Shown here: one piece after another, positions 27,075 to 36,807 of the stretch
Layout: every line of letters begins with the position of its first letter
Numbering within the stretch: the first letter of the stretch is position 1
Source: Acinetobacter bohemicus ANC 3994
GTDB taxonomy: Bacteria; Pseudomonadota; Gammaproteobacteria; Pseudomonadales; Moraxellaceae
Direction of reading: 5' to 3'
Length of the DNA: 64,000 nt
NCBI RefSeq assembly: GCF_000367925.1
Contig: NZ_KB849164.1
Location: 62,001 to 126,000, forward strand
Translations under genes and position numbers: made by a program
The notes under the pieces: model-generated
The model's database searches: none
What the model was told of the DNA's origin: nothing
What the model saw: the letters and a program-made list of their open reading frames with translations, nothing else

Positions 27075-27344
27075 CTACAGATCCCTTTATGGTGAGATTG
27101 AGGCATGCCTTGCGGGCGCTGGAATCAGCAGCCGGCGGCACGCAGCTCATATTTTTGAATTGCAATCATGATAGCAGAAAGAATTTTGAATTCTTATGGC
27201 AAATATTATGCCTATTTCCCTGTCTGTGTATTTGTGAAACAACCACAAAGCAATTAACTAAAACACACACATTAATATTGAGATAAACTTAGACTATGCC
27301 TAGTATTTATCAATAATTGTAAGAATCAAAAATGAGGATAAAGA

Positions 27345-28775
27345 ATGACAGATAGTAATAATAAACATTCACATAGTTTCTTCTCAAATGCCTTTGGAGT
27401 GGCTAAAAAGATCAGTGCAACTGGAATGGGTGTGCTGAACCATGTCGCTTCAGACCGGGTAGCGAAGGTAATGCAACCCTCGAAAAATGGTCAGATGTTT
27501 GAGGGGAGTTCGCGTCATATGAGCCCATTTGAATCACCAAAATATGAGAATCCTCAACAAATGCTGCGCGAATATTTGCCCAATGTTTCTAAACAATTAT
27601 TGGGTCGTCAGTATAGTAAAGTGAATCGTGTTGCCAGTTTTGTGTCCCCAGAATTTTCAGATAAATTATCAGACTATTTTTTTGATCACCTTAATCAATT
27701 TACTTCGGATTTAAGCTCTGTCGATCTGGTGCTTGATCAAGCAGGTGCGCGAGATTTAGAAGAACTGACGCTAGACGTAGATCGTTCCAAGCGAATTAGC
27801 CAAGCATTGGCAGAACAAAATAAATGGATTGCATCGGTACAAGGTGCTGTAACAGGTGCAACAGGCGTTATAGGTTCAGCGATTGATGTTCCTTTATCCT
27901 TGGTGATGTCTTTACGCATGATTTATCAGGTTGGACGTGCTTATGGCTTTGAACTGAACAAAGAAACGGAACAAGATATCGTTCAGTTTGTTTTTAAACA
28001 AATTGATTTAGGCATGATTGCAGAGAAACAAAGTGTTTTGATGGCGTTAAAAGCTTTATCGAATATGTTACAAACACATGATATTTCTCAATTCCAACAA
28101 ATCTTGGGTTCAAGTAATGATATTGAATCGCTGAAAAAATGGTTGGTCAATGAAAGTGGTGAAATGAAATGGGATTGGTTGAATCACCTTCCTAAGGTTT
28201 CATTGCTGGGTAAATTGACCCCTGTTGTTGGTGCAAGCATTGGTGCAGCATATAGTTGGAAATTGGTTGAAGATGTCAATCAGAAAGCACAGCAAATATT
28301 TTCCCATGCACGAAGTTATTTACAGCAGCATCAGGGTGTAGAATTATCGGCTATAGCCGCTTATGAAAAATCATTAGAATTATTGGCGCAAGCAACGCCA
28401 AAATTGTTAGATCATTTTGCTAAAGTGGATGTGGCTGCAAATGAAATTAAATTAGATCAGGAAATTCAGGTCGATAACCATCAGACCATTTCGAAAGTGA
28501 CCATTAAAAAGAAAACAGAGACCTTTGTCGATGAAACTGAAAAAGGTCAAAAAGTTCAACAGGGTTTAGAGCAGTTGGCGCAACAAATGCTTGAGCAACA
28601 CGAATATGTAGAACCTCAAAAACCGGCAATCTCTATAGCAGAATTTGAATTGGATGAATATGCAGTGGACGATAATCGTGTAGAAGAGGGTATTGATCCG
28701 TCTACTCCTATTCAGCCTCAAGCAAATGATGAACCTGCCGCTGTAAAGAAAAAAGTTACAAAAAAGAAATCATAA
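27345..28775 (+). CDS. EcsC-family protein
   Basis: 476 residues. The core (about 100-370) matches the EcsC family, named after a Bacillus ABC-transporter operon protein of unknown activity. It includes VQGAVTGATGVIGSAIDVPLSL and PVVGASIGAAYSWKLVEDV, amphipathic glycine-rich segments that may touch membranes. The C-terminal 90 residues are low-complexity, acidic then lysine-rich (VKKKVTKKKS at the end). No signal peptide. A single-gene unit with a perfect terminator, just before the str operon. Confidence 0.82.
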   Translation: MTDSNNKHSHSFFSNAFGVAKKISATGMGVLNHVASDRVAKVMQPSKNGQMFEGSSRHMSPFESPKYENPQQMLREYLPNVSKQLLGRQYSKVNRVASFVSPEFSDKLSDYFFDHLNQFTSDLSSVDLVLDQAGARDLEELTLDVDRSKRISQALAEQNKWIASVQGAVTGATGVIGSAIDVPLSLVMSLRMIYQVGRAYGFELNKETEQDIVQFVFKQIDLGMIAEKQSVLMALKALSNMLQTHDISQFQQILGSSNDIESLKKWLVNESGEMKWDWLNHLPKVSLLGKLTPVVGASIGAAYSWKLVEDVNQKAQQIFSHARSYLQQHQGVELSAIAAYEKSLELLAQATPKLLDHFAKVDVAANEIKLDQEIQVDNHQTISKVTIKKKTETFVDETEKGQKVQQGLEQLAQQMLEQHEYVEPQKPAISIAEFELDEYAVDDNRVEEGIDPSTPIQPQANDEPAAVKKKVTKKKS

Positions 28776-28825
28776 AAGCACAGCATGAAGTCTGGTAAAT
28801 GCTTTCAAACGGTCTAAATACAAGG

Positions 28826-28868
28826 AAATGGTCAATATTTGACATCACCTCGAATATTGACCATTTTT
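28826..28868 (+). terminator. terminator after the EcsC gene
   Basis: AAATGGTCAATATT (28826-28839) faces AATATTGACCATTT (28853-28866), a perfect 14-base inverted repeat, then T. Its right arm carries the -35 box of the next operon. Confidence 0.88.
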
Positions 28869-28885
28869 CTATCTTCGCTTACAAT
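28857..28885 (+). promoter_or_regulatory. promoter of the str operon
   Basis: TTGACC (28857-28862), a 17-base spacer, then TACAAT (28880-28885), about 60 bases before the rpsL start. The -35 box lies inside the upstream terminator stem. Confidence 0.65.
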
Positions 28886-28944
28886 TGCGTGCCCTCGAAA
28901 AGTAGTATTTTTTTGAGGCTTTTTATTAACGGGAGATTTGCCAA

Positions 28945-29319
28945 ATGGCAACAACAAATCAGTTGATCCGTAAGGGTCGTACGACTTTGATTGAAAAATC
29001 AAAAGTTCCTGCGTTGAAGGCTTGTCCACAACGTCGTGGTGTTTGTACACGTGTTTACACAACTACACCTAAAAAACCTAACTCAGCAATGCGTAAAGTT
29101 TGCCGTGTTCGCTTAACTTCTGGTTTTGAAGTATCAAGCTACATCGGTGGTGAAGGCCATAACCTACAAGAGCACAGTGTTGTTCTTATCCGTGGTGGTC
29201 GTGTTAAAGACTTACCAGGTGTACGTTACCATACCGTTCGTGGTTCTTTAGACTGCGCTGGTGTTAAAGATCGTAACCAGTCTCGTTCTAAATACGGTAC
29301 TAAACGTCCTAAGAAATAA
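28945..29319 (+). CDS. rpsL: ribosomal protein uS12 (RpsL)
   Basis: 124 residues, full length, starting MATTNQLIRKGR. The decoding-centre loop reads TTPKKPNSAMRKVCRVRL, with lysine at the classical streptomycin position (K43 region), so no resistance change is seen. PGVRYHTVRG is the second conserved loop, with lysine in GRVKDLPG (K88 region). First gene of rpsL-rpsG-fusA-tuf. Confidence 0.98.
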   Translation: MATTNQLIRKGRTTLIEKSKVPALKACPQRRGVCTRVYTTTPKKPNSAMRKVCRVRLTSGFEVSSYIGGEGHNLQEHSVVLIRGGRVKDLPGVRYHTVRGSLDCAGVKDRNQSRSKYGTKRPKK

Positions 29320-29501
29320 TCTTTTAATAAGATCATTTTCTTAAGAACGTAGAACCGCAATCCTTTATCGTCTCGCTTGTCTGATTTCTGCATTTAATTT
29401 TGTGAAATTCAAGCGACGTGTAGTAAGGCCAGCGAACAGTACATGACACTTTGTACTCATGCTGGATAAACCTGAAGTGTCATATTTATAGGTGTATTAA
29501 A

Positions 29502-29972
29502 ATGCCAAGACGTCGCGTAGTCGCTGCCCGTGAAATCCTTCCGGATCCTAAGTTCGGCAGCCAAACAATCGCTAAATTCATGAACCACGTAATGCAAGAT
29601 GGTAAAAAATCTATTGCTGAAAGTATCGTTTACGGTGCTTTAGACCGCGTTCAAGAAAAAAGTAAAGTAGACCCAGTTGAATTTTTCGAGACTACTCTTG
29701 AAAAAGTTCGTCCTATGGTCGAAGTAAAAGCACGCCGTGTTGGTGGTGCTACTTATCAAGTGCCTATGGAAGTACGCCCATCCCGTCGTACTGCCTTAGC
29801 TATGCGCTGGTTAGTAGATGCTGCTGCTAAGCGTTCTGAAAAAACTATGGCTTTACGTCTTGCTGGTGAGTTGCTTGATGCAGCTGAAGGTAAAGGCTCA
29901 GCTATTAAAAAACGTGAAGATGTGCATCGTATGGCTGAAGCCAACAAAGCATTCTCTCACTACCGTTTCTAA
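29502..29972 (+). CDS. rpsG: ribosomal protein uS7 (RpsG)
   Basis: 156 residues from the ATG at 29502, with AGGTGT upstream. The open frame reaches back to 29451, but S7 proteins begin MPRRR. The body shows ILPDPKFGSQTIAKFMNHVM and KARRVGGATYQVPMEVRP, both diagnostic. S7 nucleates the head of the 30S subunit by binding the 3' domain of 16S rRNA. The 182-base gap after rpsL is longer than in E. coli and could hold translational control, but I saw no clear structure. Confidence 0.98.
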   Translation: MPRRRVVAAREILPDPKFGSQTIAKFMNHVMQDGKKSIAESIVYGALDRVQEKSKVDPVEFFETTLEKVRPMVEVKARRVGGATYQVPMEVRPSRRTALAMRWLVDAAAKRSEKTMALRLAGELLDAAEGKGSAIKKREDVHRMAEANKAFSHYRF

Positions 29973-30102
29973 GCGGATAAAACAGCCCCTAGTCAGGAGG
30001 GTGGTGAGTCAGTTTCACTGAATTGTCATCGAATCGCTTTAAGTTGCTATGCAGCTTAAAGCGTCCTGTTTTAAACAACAAAATTTAGGAATGCAAGAAA
30101 TC

Positions 30103-32241
30103 ATGGCTCGTCAAACCCCAATTTCTCGTTACCGTAACATTGGTATTTCTGCGCACATTGATGCGGGTAAAACCACGACTACTGAACGTATTTTGTTCTA
30201 CACAGGTGTATCTCACAAAATTGGTGAAGTACATGATGGTGCAGCAACAATGGACTGGATGGAACAAGAGCAAGAACGTGGTATTACCATTACTTCTGCT
30301 GCTACAACTTGTTTCTGGTCTGGTATGGGTAAACAATTCCCAGAACATCGTATTAACGTAATTGACACCCCAGGACACGTTGACTTCACAATTGAAGTTG
30401 AGCGTTCTATGCGTGTTCTTGACGGTGCGTGCATGGTTTACTGTGCTGTAGGTGGTGTTCAACCTCAGTCTGAAACTGTATGGCGTCAAGCAAATAAATA
30501 TAAAGTGCCTCGTTTAGCATTCGTGAACAAGATGGACCGTACTGGTGCAAACTTCTTCCGTGTTGTTGAACAAATGCGTACGCGTTTAGGTGCTCATCCT
30601 GTACCTGTAGTAATTCCAATTGGTGCTGAAGATACATTCGCTGGTGTTGTTGACCTAGTTGAAATGAAAGCAATCATTTGGGATGAAGCTTCTCAAGGTA
30701 TGCAGTTCGAATACGGTGAAATTCCTGCTGAACTTCAAGCAACTGCTGAAGAATGGCGCACTAACTTGGTAGAAGCGGCTGCTGAAGCTTCTGAAGAGTT
30801 GATGGACAAATACCTAGAAGAAGGTGAGCTTTCTAAAGAAGACATCGTTGCAGGTATTCGTGCACAAACTTTGGCTGGTCAAATCCAACCAATGCTTTGT
30901 GGTACAGCGTTCAAAAACAAAGGTGTTCAACGTATGTTGGATGCTGTAATTGAATTCTTACCATCACCGACTGAAGTTAAGCCTATCGAAGGTATTCTTG
31001 ACGACAAAGCTGAAACTAAAGCGATTCGTGAAGCATCTGACGAAGCACCGTTCTCTGCACTTGCATTCAAAATCATGAATGACAAGTTCGTAGGTAACTT
31101 AACTTTCGTACGTGTTTATTCTGGTGTGCTTAAACAAGGCGACCCAGTATATAACCCAGTTAAATCTAAGCGTGAACGTATTGGCCGTATCGTGCAAATG
31201 CACGCGAACGATCGTCAAGACGTTGAAGAAATCCGCGCTGGTGATATCGCTGCATGTGTAGGTCTTAAAGACGTTACCACTGGTGATACACTATGTGATG
31301 AGAAAAACATCATCACTCTAGAGCGTATGGAATTCCCAGAGCCAGTAATTTCTTTAGCTGTAGAGCCTAAGACAAAAGCTGACCAAGAAAAAATGTCGAT
31401 CGCTTTAGGTCGTTTGGCGAAAGAAGATCCATCGTTCCGTGTTCGCACAGACGAAGAATCTGGTCAAACAATTATTGCGGGTATGGGTGAGCTTCACCTT
31501 GACATCCTTGTTGACCGTATGAAACGTGAATTTAACGTTGAAGCGAACATTGGTAAACCAATGGTTGCTTACCGCGAAACAATCAAAAAGACTGTTGAGC
31601 AAGAAGGTAAATTCGTACGTCAAACAGGTGGTAAAGGTAAATTCGGTCATGTATATGTTCGTTTAGAGCCTATGGATGTTGAAGAAGCTGGTAAAGAATA
31701 CCAATTCGTTGAAGAAGTTGTAGGTGGTGTTGTACCTAAAGAATTCTTCGGCGCAGTTGATAAAGGTATTCAAGAACGTATGAAGAATGGTGTATTGGCT
31801 GGTTACCCTGTTGTGGGTATCAAAGCGACATTATTCGACGGTTCTTACCATGATGTCGACTCTGACGAATTATCGTTCAAAATGGCAGGTTCTTATGCCT
31901 TCCGTGATGGTTTCATGAAAGCGGATCCTATCCTTCTTGAACCAATCATGAAAGTTGAAGTAGAAACTCCAGAAGACTACATGGGCGATATCATGGGTGA
32001 CTTAAACCGTCGTCGTGGTATGGTTCAGGGTATGGAAGACTTACCTGGTGGTACTAAAGCAATTAAAGCTGAAGTTCCATTGGCTGAGATGTTTGGTTAC
32101 GCAACTTCAATGCGTTCTATGTCTCAAGGTCGTGCGACCTACTCTATGGAATTTGCTAAATATGCTGAAACTCCACGTAACGTGGCTGAAGGCATCATTT
32201 CTAAGTTCCAATCTGGCGGTAAAAAAGGTGACGACGAGTAA
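30103..32241 (+). CDS. fusA: elongation factor G (FusA)
   Basis: 712 residues from the ATG at 30103 (MARQTPISRYRNIGIS). The in-frame extension to 30049 is not expected in the family. GTPase motifs are G1 AHIDAGKTTT, G2/G3 RGITITSAATT and DTPGHVDF, and G4 NKMDR. The C-terminal domains include GMGELHLDI and the closing FAKYAETP. EF-G moves tRNA and mRNA through the ribosome after peptide bond formation. Third gene of the str operon. Confidence 0.98.
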   Translation: MARQTPISRYRNIGISAHIDAGKTTTTERILFYTGVSHKIGEVHDGAATMDWMEQEQERGITITSAATTCFWSGMGKQFPEHRINVIDTPGHVDFTIEVERSMRVLDGACMVYCAVGGVQPQSETVWRQANKYKVPRLAFVNKMDRTGANFFRVVEQMRTRLGAHPVPVVIPIGAEDTFAGVVDLVEMKAIIWDEASQGMQFEYGEIPAELQATAEEWRTNLVEAAAEASEELMDKYLEEGELSKEDIVAGIRAQTLAGQIQPMLCGTAFKNKGVQRMLDAVIEFLPSPTEVKPIEGILDDKAETKAIREASDEAPFSALAFKIMNDKFVGNLTFVRVYSGVLKQGDPVYNPVKSKRERIGRIVQMHANDRQDVEEIRAGDIAACVGLKDVTTGDTLCDEKNIITLERMEFPEPVISLAVEPKTKADQEKMSIALGRLAKEDPSFRVRTDEESGQTIIAGMGELHLDILVDRMKREFNVEANIGKPMVAYRETIKKTVEQEGKFVRQTGGKGKFGHVYVRLEPMDVEEAGKEYQFVEEVVGGVVPKEFFGAVDKGIQERMKNGVLAGYPVVGIKATLFDGSYHDVDSDELSFKMAGSYAFRDGFMKADPILLEPIMKVEVETPEDYMGDIMGDLNRRRGMVQGMEDLPGGTKAIKAEVPLAEMFGYATSMRSMSQGRATYSMEFAKYAETPRNVAEGIISKFQSGGKKGDDE

Positions 32242-32333
32242 TCTTTCGATTACTATAAGCCCAAACTAATTCATAGTTAAAAACCAAGTGCTCATGGGTT
32301 AACCCCCATGGGTAGTTTAAAAAGGAAGATCTC

Positions 32334-33524
32334 ATGGCTAAGGCTAAGTTTGAACGTAATAAGCCACACGTAAACGTGGGCACAATTGGTCACGTTGACC
32401 ATGGTAAAACAACTTTAACTGCTGCGATTGCAACAATTTGTGCAAAAAACTACGGCGGTGAAGCTAAAGACTACGCAGCAATTGACTCTGCACCAGAAGA
32501 AAAAGCACGTGGTATTACCATTAATACTTCACACGTAGAATACGATTCTCCAACTCGTCACTACGCGCACGTAGACTGCCCAGGTCACGCCGATTATGTT
32601 AAAAACATGATCACTGGTGCTGCTCAAATGGACGGTGCGATCCTTGTATGTGCTGCGACTGATGGTCCTATGCCACAAACTCGTGAACACATCCTTTTGT
32701 CTCGTCAGGTTGGTGTACCTTACATTCTTGTATTCCTTAACAAGTGTGACCTTGTTGATGACGAAGAATTACTTGAATTAGTAGAAATGGAAGTTCGTGA
32801 ACTTCTTTCTACTTATGACTTCCCAGGTGATGACACTCCAATCATCCGTGGTTCAGCGCTTCAAGCGTTAAACGGTAACGAAGGTCCTTATGGCGAATCT
32901 GCTGTAATCGAATTGGTTGCTGCGCTTGATTCTTACATTCCTGAACCAGAACGTGCGATCGATAAAGCATTCCTTATGCCAATCGAAGATGTATTCTCTA
33001 TCTCTGGTCGTGGTACTGTAGTTACTGGTCGTGTTGAATCTGGTATCGTTAAAGTTGGCGAATCAGTTGAAATCGTTGGTATCCGTGACACAGTTGTAAC
33101 AACTGTAACTGGCGTAGAAATGTTCCGTAAATTGCTTGACGAAGGTCGTGCTGGCGAGAACTGTGGTGTTTTACTACGTGGTACTAAACGTGAAGACGTT
33201 CAACGTGGTCAAGTACTTGCTAAACCAGGTACAATCAAACCGCATACTAAGTTTGATGCTGAAGTATACGTACTTTCTAAAGAAGAGGGTGGTCGTCATA
33301 CTCCATTCCTTAACGGTTACCGTCCACAATTCTATTTCCGTACAACTGACGTAACTGGCGCAATCCAATTACAAGAAGGCGTGGAAATGGTTATGCCTGG
33401 TGACAACGTAGAAATGTCAGTAGAATTAATCCACCCAATCGCAATGGACCCAGGTCTACGTTTTGCGATCCGTGAAGGTGGTCGTACAGTTGGTGCTGGT
33501 GTTGTTGCTAAAGTAACTGCATAA
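32334..33524 (+). CDS. tuf: elongation factor Tu
   Basis: 396 residues, full length, starting MAKAKFERNKPHVN. GTPase motifs are GHVDHGKTTL, DCPGHADYVKNM and NKCD. EF-Tu delivers aminoacyl-tRNA to the ribosome. It follows fusA by 92 bases. That gap contains a small hairpin (CATGGG / CCCATG near 32296-32312) and AAAAAGGAAG before the start. Gammaproteobacteria often have a second tuf copy, and this one sits in the usual tufA position. Confidence 0.98.
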   Translation: MAKAKFERNKPHVNVGTIGHVDHGKTTLTAAIATICAKNYGGEAKDYAAIDSAPEEKARGITINTSHVEYDSPTRHYAHVDCPGHADYVKNMITGAAQMDGAILVCAATDGPMPQTREHILLSRQVGVPYILVFLNKCDLVDDEELLELVEMEVRELLSTYDFPGDDTPIIRGSALQALNGNEGPYGESAVIELVAALDSYIPEPERAIDKAFLMPIEDVFSISGRGTVVTGRVESGIVKVGESVEIVGIRDTVVTTVTGVEMFRKLLDEGRAGENCGVLLRGTKREDVQRGQVLAKPGTIKPHTKFDAEVYVLSKEEGGRHTPFLNGYRPQFYFRTTDVTGAIQLQEGVEMVMPGDNVEMSVELIHPIAMDPGLRFAIREGGRTVGAGVVAKVTA

Positions 33525-33538
33525 GTATTGATTGTGTG

Positions 33539-33568
33539 AAAAAAGCGCTCCTTTGGGGCGCTTTTTTT
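33539..33568 (+). terminator. terminator of the str operon
   Basis: AAAAAAGCGCTCC / GGGCGCTTTTTTT stem just after tuf. Confidence 0.9.
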
Positions 33569-33725
33569 ATTGCCTTAAAATTATAAACTTAATCATTGTC
33601 TAACAATTTATTCTAAAGCTGTCCCTATGTGATATTTCTCTGACCTGATCTGCCCTTATTCTCTCAATTTAAACTCGTATGATGAATCAAGAGTGGTCAT
33701 AAAAAGAATATGAGGAGTAATAGGC

Positions 33726-34601
33726 ATGAATGCTAAAGTAAATATTTCAAATCGTGCGGGTGCGAGTTTTCCTGTTCGTCGCATGGATTTTGAATTTGGT
33801 GAAGTGGCACGTTATTGGGCAGGCGGCGATGCGGGACTTACGCATTTTATGACTGCATTATCTGCCTTATTTCCTGAAGGTGAGCAGTTTTTTGTGGATA
33901 GTACCCGTGCTGTACGCAAAAATCCAAAACTCAGTGATCCTGATTTACAAAGGGAAATTAGTGCTTTTATTGGCCAAGAAGCTATGCATTCTAAAGAGCA
34001 TTTGGCTTTTAATTCTTCTGCCCAAGCATATGGCTATGATGTTAGAACGATGGAAAATCAGACCGCAAAAGTCATTAAAACAGGCACAAAAGTCGTTGCT
34101 CAATTATTAAAGCCATTTGGTTTTAGCAAGGAAATGATTGATTTAACAGGGACGTGTGCTTTAGAGCATTTTACGGCAGTCATTGCTGCTGAATTATTAC
34201 AAAATGAAGATGTTCAGGCCATTTTTAACAATAAAACCATGTATCAGTTATGGATGTGGCATGCAGTTGAAGAAAATGAACATAAAGCGGTGGTGTTTGA
34301 TGTTTATACAGCAATGTATGGACGTGGTCTGAAAGCATATGGAATGCGTGCAACAGCAATGATTCTTGCTATGACACTCATTTTTATAACGCAATCTTAT
34401 TTTACCGCGCAATTAATGAAAACTGACCGAAAATTGACATGGAAAGACAGTAAATATATGTTGAAATTTATGTATGGTCGTAAAGGTTTTATTACTCGCC
34501 AAATTCCTGAGTTGTTAGATTTCTTCCGTCCTAATTTCCATCCAAATGATAGCAATACAGATCAGTTATTGGCAGACTGGAAATTAAAATTGGGATTCTG
34601 A
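33726..34601 (+). CDS. predicted metal-dependent hydrolase (PF10118 type)
   Basis: 291 residues. It has ferritin-like helix motifs with acidic and histidine ligands: GQEAMHSKEH (near 80), CALEHFTAVIAAELL (near 142) and WMWHAVEENEHKAVVFD (near 178). Two hydrophobic helices lie near residues 210-232. Pfam calls the family predicted metal-dependent hydrolases; the EH/EEH pattern would also suit a diiron enzyme. The substrate is not known. A single-gene unit with a terminator. Confidence 0.82.
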   Translation: MNAKVNISNRAGASFPVRRMDFEFGEVARYWAGGDAGLTHFMTALSALFPEGEQFFVDSTRAVRKNPKLSDPDLQREISAFIGQEAMHSKEHLAFNSSAQAYGYDVRTMENQTAKVIKTGTKVVAQLLKPFGFSKEMIDLTGTCALEHFTAVIAAELLQNEDVQAIFNNKTMYQLWMWHAVEENEHKAVVFDVYTAMYGRGLKAYGMRATAMILAMTLIFITQSYFTAQLMKTDRKLTWKDSKYMLKFMYGRKGFITRQIPELLDFFRPNFHPNDSNTDQLLADWKLKLGF

Positions 34602-34618
34602 TTCGAGTGCTTATATTG

Positions 34619-34646
34619 AAAGGGCAAACAAAATTGCCCTTTTTTG
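34619..34646 (+). terminator. terminator after the metal-dependent hydrolase gene
   Basis: AAAGGGCAA / TTGCCCTTT stem with a six-base loop and a T run. Confidence 0.85.
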
Positions 34647-34709
34647 TATTGGTGTTGTGAGCTGATGCTTTATAATATAAGCGACTGAATTAAAAAGTTG
34701 TTTCTACAC

Positions 34710-35168
34710 ATGATACGTTCAATGTATACCTCTGATCTCGCGGCAGTGACCGCAATTGAACAACTGGTTCAAACTCATCCTTGGAAGGAACAACAATTTA
34801 AAGAGTCGATAGATTCTTATCACAGTACCGTGATTGAACAGCAAGGGCAGGTGGTTGGTTTTTGTATCTTACAACCCGTTTTGGATGAAGCAAATCTTTT
34901 GTTGATGGCTGTTCATCCAAGTCAACAAGGCAAAGGATTGGGTTATCAATTACTTGAAGCTTCGATTGCGCAATTGAAAAATGATCCGCTGCAAATTTTT
35001 TTAGAAGTGCGAGAAAGTAATCAAGCGGCGATCGCACTGTATGAAAAATCAGGTTTTCATCAAATCGATTTACGTAAAAATTATTATCCTAATGCGAATG
35101 GTACTCGTGAGCATGCCATTATTATGGTCAAATCATGCAGTGATGATTTTTCACAACTGTTTAAATAA
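34710..35168 (+). CDS. rimI: ribosomal-protein-alanine N-acetyltransferase RimI
   Basis: 152 residues from the ATG at 34710; a TTG at 34698 is less likely. GNAT fold: the acetyl-CoA loop is VHPSQQGKGLGYQLLEASI (near 75-93, pattern QxxGxG). RESNQAAIALYEKSGFHQI is the C-terminal hallmark of RimI. RimI acetylates the N-terminal alanine of ribosomal protein S18, and in many bacteria other proteins too. It is convergent with bpt, with 11 bases between the stops. Confidence 0.9.
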   Translation: MIRSMYTSDLAAVTAIEQLVQTHPWKEQQFKESIDSYHSTVIEQQGQVVGFCILQPVLDEANLLLMAVHPSQQGKGLGYQLLEASIAQLKNDPLQIFLEVRESNQAAIALYEKSGFHQIDLRKNYYPNANGTREHAIIMVKSCSDDFSQLFK

Positions 35169-35179
35169 GAAAGAAACGC

Positions 35180-35995
35180 TTATTTAATAATTGGGTTGTT
35201 CCAGCCAGAGGGCAATGTCGTCATGAGTGAGTTTCCCAATTGTTGAATTTCTTCTGGATTTAGCATGCGATTTAAACGTCGCCATTGCCCATCAATCAAT
35301 AATTCTAAAGGCACATATTGAGACTTATAATTCATTTTATCTGAATGAGGCACCCAATAGCCTAAATAGACATAGGGTAAGTTTAAAGCTTTGGCATGTT
35401 CAATTTGTTTAAGTACTGCAAAAACACCTAAAGAGCGGCGATTTTCATCGGGATCGAAAAAAGTATAGACTGCGGAAAGACCATCATCTAAAGGGTCACA
35501 GCTAGATACGCTAATTAATCGATCATCTTTCCAAAATTCTAGAAAAAAACTCTCTGTGCAGCTGTGCACTAAAAACTTTTCAAATTGATCTAGACTCGGT
35601 GGAAACATATCGCCATCCGAATGGCGCTCATTAATATAGCGTTCATATAAGTTGTAATGAATTTCAGAGGCATCCGCAGTACGGGTAATTTTAATCGTGA
35701 GGTCTTGATTGCGTTTTAATGCCTTTTTTTGCGAACTATTCATCTGAAATTCAGCTACAGGCACACGACAAGATAAACATTGTCGACATAAATGGCATTC
35801 AGGACGATAGACAAAATCGCCACTGCGACGAAAGCCTGTGCGTGATAATTCGGATAGCGTGACCACGTCAATCCGGTGTGCAGGATCTAAAAAAACCATC
35901 CGTGCAGACTTATTTTCTAGGTAACTACAGCTATGGGGTGGCGTAATATAATACTGTAAATCATTTAATCGGGACTTTGGGTGATACGAATTCAT
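35180..35995 (-). CDS. bpt: aspartate/glutamate leucyltransferase Bpt
   Basis: 271 residues. The N-terminal cysteine cluster (HSCSYL, then CHLCRQCLSCRVPV near 64-77) and the FLEFWKDDRLISVSSCDPLDDGLSAVYTFFDP block identify the Ate1-like Bpt family. Bpt transfers leucine from Leu-tRNA to proteins with N-terminal Asp or Glu, marking them for ClpS-ClpAP. It lies 21 bases after aat on the same strand, so both leucyl transferases of the N-degron pathway are probably made together. Confidence 0.93.
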   Translation of the reverse strand: MNSYHPKSRLNDLQYYITPPHSCSYLENKSARMVFLDPAHRIDVVTLSELSRTGFRRSGDFVYRPECHLCRQCLSCRVPVAEFQMNSSQKKALKRNQDLTIKITRTADASEIHYNLYERYINERHSDGDMFPPSLDQFEKFLVHSCTESFFLEFWKDDRLISVSSCDPLDDGLSAVYTFFDPDENRRSLGVFAVLKQIEHAKALNLPYVYLGYWVPHSDKMNYKSQYVPLELLIDGQWRRLNRMLNPEEIQQLGNSLMTTLPSGWNNPIIK

Positions 35996-36016
35996 AGCAA
36001 GATCCCTCTATTATTG

Positions 36017-36748
36017 TCATTCAATTAATCGTGCTTGCTGCACTATTGTTTTACTTGAAAATACACCTTCTTGATATTTTTTCCAATCGATAGGGGGTTG
36101 TTTAACAACATCTTGTAACGAATTAAGGTACGCTTGGCGAGAAAGTGTACAGGCACCCAAGCTTAAAAGGTGATCATTGACCAATTGGCAGTCAATCCAA
36201 GGCAGGTAATTTTCCTGACCAATGCGCATTAACGTATAAAAAGCCATTTTTGAAACATCGGTTTGCGTGCTAAACATGGATTCGCCAAAACAGCCATGCC
36301 CAATGGTGACACCATATAAACCACCGACCACTTTACCTTCATCCCACACTTCAATACTATAACCATAACCAGCATCAAAGAGTTGGCAATAACCTTCAAT
36401 AATGTCTTCGGAAATCCAAGTGTCTTCAGCATAACTGCGCGGAAGTGAACAGGAACGAACCACCTGTTCAAAAGCATGGTTGATCGTGATTTTATAATCA
36501 AACTTTTTCATATTACGAACTAAAGACTTACTCGGATGATAGTCTTGAGGACGAATAATGCAACGCGGTTCAGGACTCCACCAGCAAATTGGTTCATCTT
36601 CACAAAACCACGGAAACAGACCATGCGTATAGGCTTCAAATAAGGTCGCAGGGGAGAGGTCGGCACCTATGCAAATCAGTCCCTGCCCATCCGGATCAGA
36701 CTCAATCGGGTCTGGAAAAATAAATTCTGATGGTGCTAAGGTATGCAT
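36017..36748 (-). CDS. aat: leucyl/phenylalanyl-tRNA-protein transferase Aat
   Basis: 243 residues. Diagnostic blocks are GLICIGADLSPATLFEAYTHGLFPWF (near 25-50), WWSPEPRCII, the central GGLYGVTIGHGCFGESMFS and the later PWIDCQL. Aat adds Leu or Phe to proteins with N-terminal Arg or Lys, feeding them to ClpS-ClpAP. It is the first gene of a unit with bpt. A terminator lies upstream, closing trxB transcription. Confidence 0.95.
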   Translation of the reverse strand: MHTLAPSEFIFPDPIESDPDGQGLICIGADLSPATLFEAYTHGLFPWFCEDEPICWWSPEPRCIIRPQDYHPSKSLVRNMKKFDYKITINHAFEQVVRSCSLPRSYAEDTWISEDIIEGYCQLFDAGYGYSIEVWDEGKVVGGLYGVTIGHGCFGESMFSTQTDVSKMAFYTLMRIGQENYLPWIDCQLVNDHLLSLGACTLSRQAYLNSLQDVVKQPPIDWKKYQEGVFSSKTIVQQARLIE

Positions 36749-36807
36749 AAAATTTAGCCTGAGTGAAAAATGAATGTGCGGTAAAAGGTGCTGTGATTTT
36801 TATCATA

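Noticed and set aside
30085..30489. 134-residue minus-strand open frame over the start of fusA
   Set aside because: Antisense to a highly expressed, conserved gene; composition is that of a reverse-strand shadow.
32242..32333. tRNA genes between fusA and tuf
   Set aside because: Some genomes carry tRNA genes beside a tuf copy, but this 92-base gap shows no cloverleaf or T-loop sequence.
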